Shown in pieces: positions 6,555 through 9,575 of a stretch of DNA of 9,575 bases. This DNA is from CAZWBR01 sp964404205 (GTDB lineage: Bacteria > Bacteroidota > Bacteroidia > Bacteroidales > Prolixibacteraceae): assembly GCA_964404205.1 (NCBI GenBank), contig CAYOJD010000112.1, positions 1 through 9,575 of the forward strand. Reading direction: 5' to 3'. Numbering within the stretch: the stretch's first letter is position 1; each line of letters opens with the position of its first letter. The notes beneath the pieces were generated by a model that saw only the letters and a list, made by a program, of their open reading frames with translations, was not told the origin of the DNA and searched no databases. The position numbers and the translations under genes were made by a program.

Positions 6555-8261
6555 ATGAAAATAATGCATAAAATTGGCATCGTCATCCTCTGTCTGCTCC
6601 TGAAAATCACACTCGTGTCAGGACAATCGCTCCCGGTTGGCAGCCCTATGTTGACCGATGCCTTACGCAGGGCTCAATTGTTGGGACAGGTCGATTCTTC
6701 AATATCTTTTACGGTATTGCCGCTCTTCCCGCAAAAAGCGCTGAAAACCGAAAACAGTTTCGACCCCTTCAACACCCTGACCGGAGAACGATGGGGCAAA
6801 TCTGCGATGGCGCTTCATTTCTGGGGAAAGAATGGAAAAATTCAGTTGTTGCCAATCACCATTCAACAACAGTTCAATACCCACCACCCCTTCAGCCTCA
6901 ACGATGGGGCAATGATACCGGCACGCGGATATCAAACCCTTATCCGCGGTGGTTTATATGCTCAGGCAGGGCCCCTATCTATCCAGCTAAACCCCGAATA
7001 CATTTACGCGGCAAACAATGATTTTCAAGGTTTTTACAAAGAATTTTCCGATGCAGTCTGGACAGAATATTACCGTCTGTACAATAATATCGATCTACCC
7101 GAAAAATTTGGGGATAAACCCTATCAAAAAACATTCTGGGGGCAGAGCAGTATACGGCTCACCGCCGGACCGCTATCTCTGGGACTCTCATCCGAAAACC
7201 TCTGGTGGGGCCCCGGCATCCGAAATTCTCTGCTAATGTCCAACAGTGCTCCCGGCTTCCTCCATTTTACCCTAAATACGGTGAAACCCATTCGCACATT
7301 TCTGGGCAATTTCGAAGGACAGATCATCTGCGGCCGCCTCGAAAACTCAGGGTTCTTTCCACCCGATACCTCCCGCACCAATGATGGTACAAAACTTTAC
7401 ATCTCTAAACGCGACGACTGGCGCTACATCAACGGTTACGTGCTGAGCTACCACCCGAAATGGGTTCCCGGGTTATTTCTGGGCATCAATACCACCCATA
7501 TGGTCTATCATGAAGATTTGGGCAACTCCTTCCGCGACTATTTCCCCATCTTCTCCTCATTAACCAAAAAAAGCAACTACGGTGAAGGCGAAAGCGAAAA
7601 ACCCAACGACCAGCGCCTCTCCATCTTTACCCGCTGGCTCTGGGCCAAAGCCCATGCCGAACTCTATGTCGAATATTTCCGCGAAGATCATGCCTTCGAC
7701 CTCCGTGATATGATTCTCCAGATTGAACATACCCACGCCTGGATGTTTGGGATACAAAAAATGATACCGTTAACGCGGACCAACGAATATATTCAGCTTC
7801 AGGTGGAAGCGACCAAACTGGAACAGACAACCACAAATCCTGAAAGACCAACAGGTTCTGTTTATCTTCACTATGCTGGCATATCTCATGGATATTCAAA
7901 CTATGGACAACTTTTGGGAGCAGGCATTGGCCCCGGCAGCAATATGCAAACCCTCGCGGTAAGCTGGGTGAAACAGTTGAAAACAATCGGTATCGAACTG
8001 AACCGGGTTGTGCAGAACAACGACTTGCACAACCACGCCATCAAGGATCCCCGCGCCAACTGGGTCGATTTGAATATCGCCGCATTTGGTACCTGGAACT
8101 ATAAAAACCTGCTGCTCTCGGCCAAATGTCAGTTTATCAATTCCTATAACTATCAGCACTATTACCAGCCCTTAACCGATAAGGGCGATAACAGCTACTG
8201 GGTTCCCGGTAAAAACACCTTTAATTTCCAGATGCAGTTGAGTACCAGCTATCGGTTCTAA
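6555..8261 (+). CDS. Capsule assembly Wzi family outer-membrane protein, copy 2 (tandem paralogue)
   Basis: 568-residue second Wzi-family protein, clearly paralogous to the gene just before it. The N terminus (MKIMHKIGIVILCLLLKITL, then VSGQ) is a signal peptide with cleavage near residues 23-24; Met4 (6564) is a possible alternative start. The Cys at 13 lies inside the hydrophobic core and does not form a lipobox. The mature part begins SLPVGSPMLTDALRRAQLLG and shares MIPARGYQ, LPEKFG, WGQSSIRL, ENLWWGPG (214-221), FEGQIICGRL and IGPGSNMQTL with copy 1. It also ends in YRF, as outer-membrane barrels do. In the core segment starting YQKTFWGQ I count 60 identities in 78 aligned positions. The copies differ more after the signal peptide and in the segment before NDQR, probably surface loops. 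The pair was probably produced by an old duplication; separate roles are possible but not shown. Confidence 0.87.
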   Translation: MKIMHKIGIVILCLLLKITLVSGQSLPVGSPMLTDALRRAQLLGQVDSSISFTVLPLFPQKALKTENSFDPFNTLTGERWGKSAMALHFWGKNGKIQLLPITIQQQFNTHHPFSLNDGAMIPARGYQTLIRGGLYAQAGPLSIQLNPEYIYAANNDFQGFYKEFSDAVWTEYYRLYNNIDLPEKFGDKPYQKTFWGQSSIRLTAGPLSLGLSSENLWWGPGIRNSLLMSNSAPGFLHFTLNTVKPIRTFLGNFEGQIICGRLENSGFFPPDTSRTNDGTKLYISKRDDWRYINGYVLSYHPKWVPGLFLGINTTHMVYHEDLGNSFRDYFPIFSSLTKKSNYGEGESEKPNDQRLSIFTRWLWAKAHAELYVEYFREDHAFDLRDMILQIEHTHAWMFGIQKMIPLTRTNEYIQLQVEATKLEQTTTNPERPTGSVYLHYAGISHGYSNYGQLLGAGIGPGSNMQTLAVSWVKQLKTIGIELNRVVQNNDLHNHAIKDPRANWVDLNIAAFGTWNYKNLLLSAKCQFINSYNYQHYYQPLTDKGDNSYWVPGKNTFNFQMQLSTSYRF

Positions 8262-8351
8262 TCATTTGCCTTTAGCGCAAGCGCAATAATTCGATTATAG
8301 TAAACACTGTTTCACTGACCACCGACCATCAAATTAAAAAACAATCTTTAA

Positions 8352-9575
8352 ATGCCCGCACAAAAACCGCTTTCAGCCTGTTTCATCGGATTAGGATATA
8401 TCGGCCTTCCAACGGCTACTATAGTCGCGCAAACCGGCATTCAGGTCAATGGCATCGATATCAATCCGCAAATCGTCAATACCATCAATCGGGGTGAGAT
8501 CCATTTCATGGAACCAGGGCTGGGTGATTTGGTTCGCGATGTGGTGGGCAACGGAAAGCTTAAAGCCTTTACTTCGCCTATCGAATCGGATGTTTACCTG
8601 ATTGTAGTCCCCACCCCTTTTAAAGGGGATCACGAACCCGATATCTCATTTGTTGAAGCAGCTACGCTGGCCGTTATCCCATTACTGAAAAAAGGAGATC
8701 TTTATATCATCGAATCCACCTCGCCGGTAGGGACTACCGATAAGATGGCCGAACTGATATTCGAACATCGGCCCGAATTGAGAGGGCATATTTATATTGC
8801 CTACTGTCCCGAGCGTGTTCTGCCGGGCAACGTCATTTACGAGTTAAAACACAACGACCGTGTCATTGGCGGGATTAATCATCTGTCGACCGAAAAAGCA
8901 ATCGATTTCTATCGCCATTTTGTTATCGGCCAATTACATTCCACCAATGCCAAAACGGCCGAGATGTGCAAACTCACCGAAAATTCTTCCCGCGATGTAC
9001 AGATTGCGTTTGCCAATGAGCTATCGCTGATTTGCGATAAAATTGGGATTAATGTATGGGAACTGATAGCGCTGGCCAATAAACATCCGCGCGTCAATAT
9101 CCTGCAACCGGGTGCCGGGGTGGGTGGCCATTGTATCGCCGTAGATCCTTGGTTCTTGGTTTCCGATTTTCCGGCCGAATCGAACCTGATTGGCCAGGCC
9201 AGAAAAATTAATAACTATAAAGCCTTCTGGTGCGCAGAGAAGGTTCAAAATGCCATACTTCAGTTCAAAATAACAAACGGGACTGAACCATGCGTGGCTT
9301 TGATGGGACTCGCCTTCAAACCCGATATCGACGATTTGCGCGAATCACCTGCCAAATATATCGCCGAAAAAGTAATGCAATCGGCAAATAACAGCGAATT
9401 TATGGTAGTGGAACCAAACGTTGAAAGTCATAAAGCATTTAAGCTAAGCAACTGTCAGGAAGCCTATGAAAAAGCCGATATTGTTGCATTCTTAGTGGCT
9501 CACAAGGAATTCCGAACTTTAGCATATCACGACAATAAAGTAATTCTGGACTTCGCGGGGGTGTTTAGACGGTGA
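8352..9575 (+). CDS. wecC: UDP-N-acetyl-D-mannosamine dehydrogenase
   Basis: Cytoplasmic enzyme that oxidises UDP-ManNAc at C6 in two NAD-dependent steps to UDP-ManNAcA, a uronic-acid donor for polysaccharide. The 407 residues cover the three domains of the UDP-glucose/GDP-mannose dehydrogenase family; E. coli WecC has about 420. The NAD-binding GLGYIGLP is at 13-20, the linker motif VVPTPFKGDHEPD at 85-97 and ESTSPVGTT at 121-129. YCPERVLPGN (151-160) and EMCKLTENSSRDVQIAFANE (204-223, with K207 and N211) line the active site. GAGVGGHCIAVDPWF (254-268) contains the catalytic Cys261 and Asp265, and GLAFKPDIDDLRESPA (319-334) is in the C-terminal domain. KGDHEPD and HPRVNILQPG match WecC rather than the UDP-glucose or UDP-GlcNAc dehydrogenases. 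The stop codon is the last three bases of the window. It follows the second Wzi gene after 90 bases. Its partner WecB (UDP-GlcNAc 2-epimerase) is not in view. Confidence 0.95.
   Translation: MPAQKPLSACFIGLGYIGLPTATIVAQTGIQVNGIDINPQIVNTINRGEIHFMEPGLGDLVRDVVGNGKLKAFTSPIESDVYLIVVPTPFKGDHEPDISFVEAATLAVIPLLKKGDLYIIESTSPVGTTDKMAELIFEHRPELRGHIYIAYCPERVLPGNVIYELKHNDRVIGGINHLSTEKAIDFYRHFVIGQLHSTNAKTAEMCKLTENSSRDVQIAFANELSLICDKIGINVWELIALANKHPRVNILQPGAGVGGHCIAVDPWFLVSDFPAESNLIGQARKINNYKAFWCAEKVQNAILQFKITNGTEPCVALMGLAFKPDIDDLRESPAKYIAEKVMQSANNSEFMVVEPNVESHKAFKLSNCQEAYEKADIVAFLVAHKEFRTLAYHDNKVILDFAGVFRR

Noticed and set aside
7627..7986. Antisense open frame of 119 codons within the second Wzi gene
   Set aside because: Opposite a clear coding gene, low-complexity Ser/Arg/Pro-rich translation, no family resemblance.
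8262..8351. Possible terminator or hairpin in the gap before wecC (GCGCAAGCGC near 8275)
   Set aside because: The stem would be only about 4 bp with a 2-base loop and no T-run follows; no convincing terminator or promoter is seen in these 90 bases.

Overview
The window is part of a surface-polysaccharide (capsule or O-antigen type) locus from a member of the Bacteroidota. That assignment rests on the type of Wzi-family outer-membrane proteins, the lack of clear Shine-Dalgarno sequences in the short intergenic gaps, and the moderate, slightly AT-rich composition. A Bacteroidales/Marinilabiliales-like host is my guess and is not proven. All eight genes lie on the + strand, are tightly packed (overlaps or gaps of 4 to about 90 bases) and probably form one operon or part of one. 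No RNA gene, IS element, CRISPR array or convincing terminator was found, and no gene-free stretch exceeds 100 bases.

Left part (1-3709): the 3' portion of a polytopic Wzy-type polymerase, then three glycosyltransferases of different folds. These are a GT4 (AmsD-like, GT-B), a GT32 (DXD type, GT-A) and a GT2 (AmsE-like, GT-A). They look like the enzymes that extend and polymerise an undecaprenyl-linked repeat unit.

Middle (3762-4742): an extended short-chain dehydrogenase/reductase. Its sequence matches closely, from memory, the E. coli O157 Gnu (Z3206) enzyme, which epimerises lipid-linked GlcNAc-PP-undecaprenol to GalNAc-PP-undecaprenol. If so, the repeat unit probably starts with GalNAc, made from the GlcNAc lipid of a WecA-type initiating enzyme encoded elsewhere.

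Right part (4822-9575): two tandem, clearly paralogous outer-membrane beta-barrel proteins of the Wzi capsule-assembly family, then WecC, UDP-N-acetyl-D-mannosamine 6-dehydrogenase, which supplies UDP-ManNAcA. Together the genes suggest a Wzy-dependent polymer with a GalNAc-started repeat containing ManNAcA, held at the cell surface by one or two Wzi-like proteins. The flippase, the export machinery (Wza/Wzc), WecA and WecB are not in this window.

I see no evidence of a wholly new system. The points most worth a second look are the duplicated Wzi pair and the lipid-linked-sugar epimerase.
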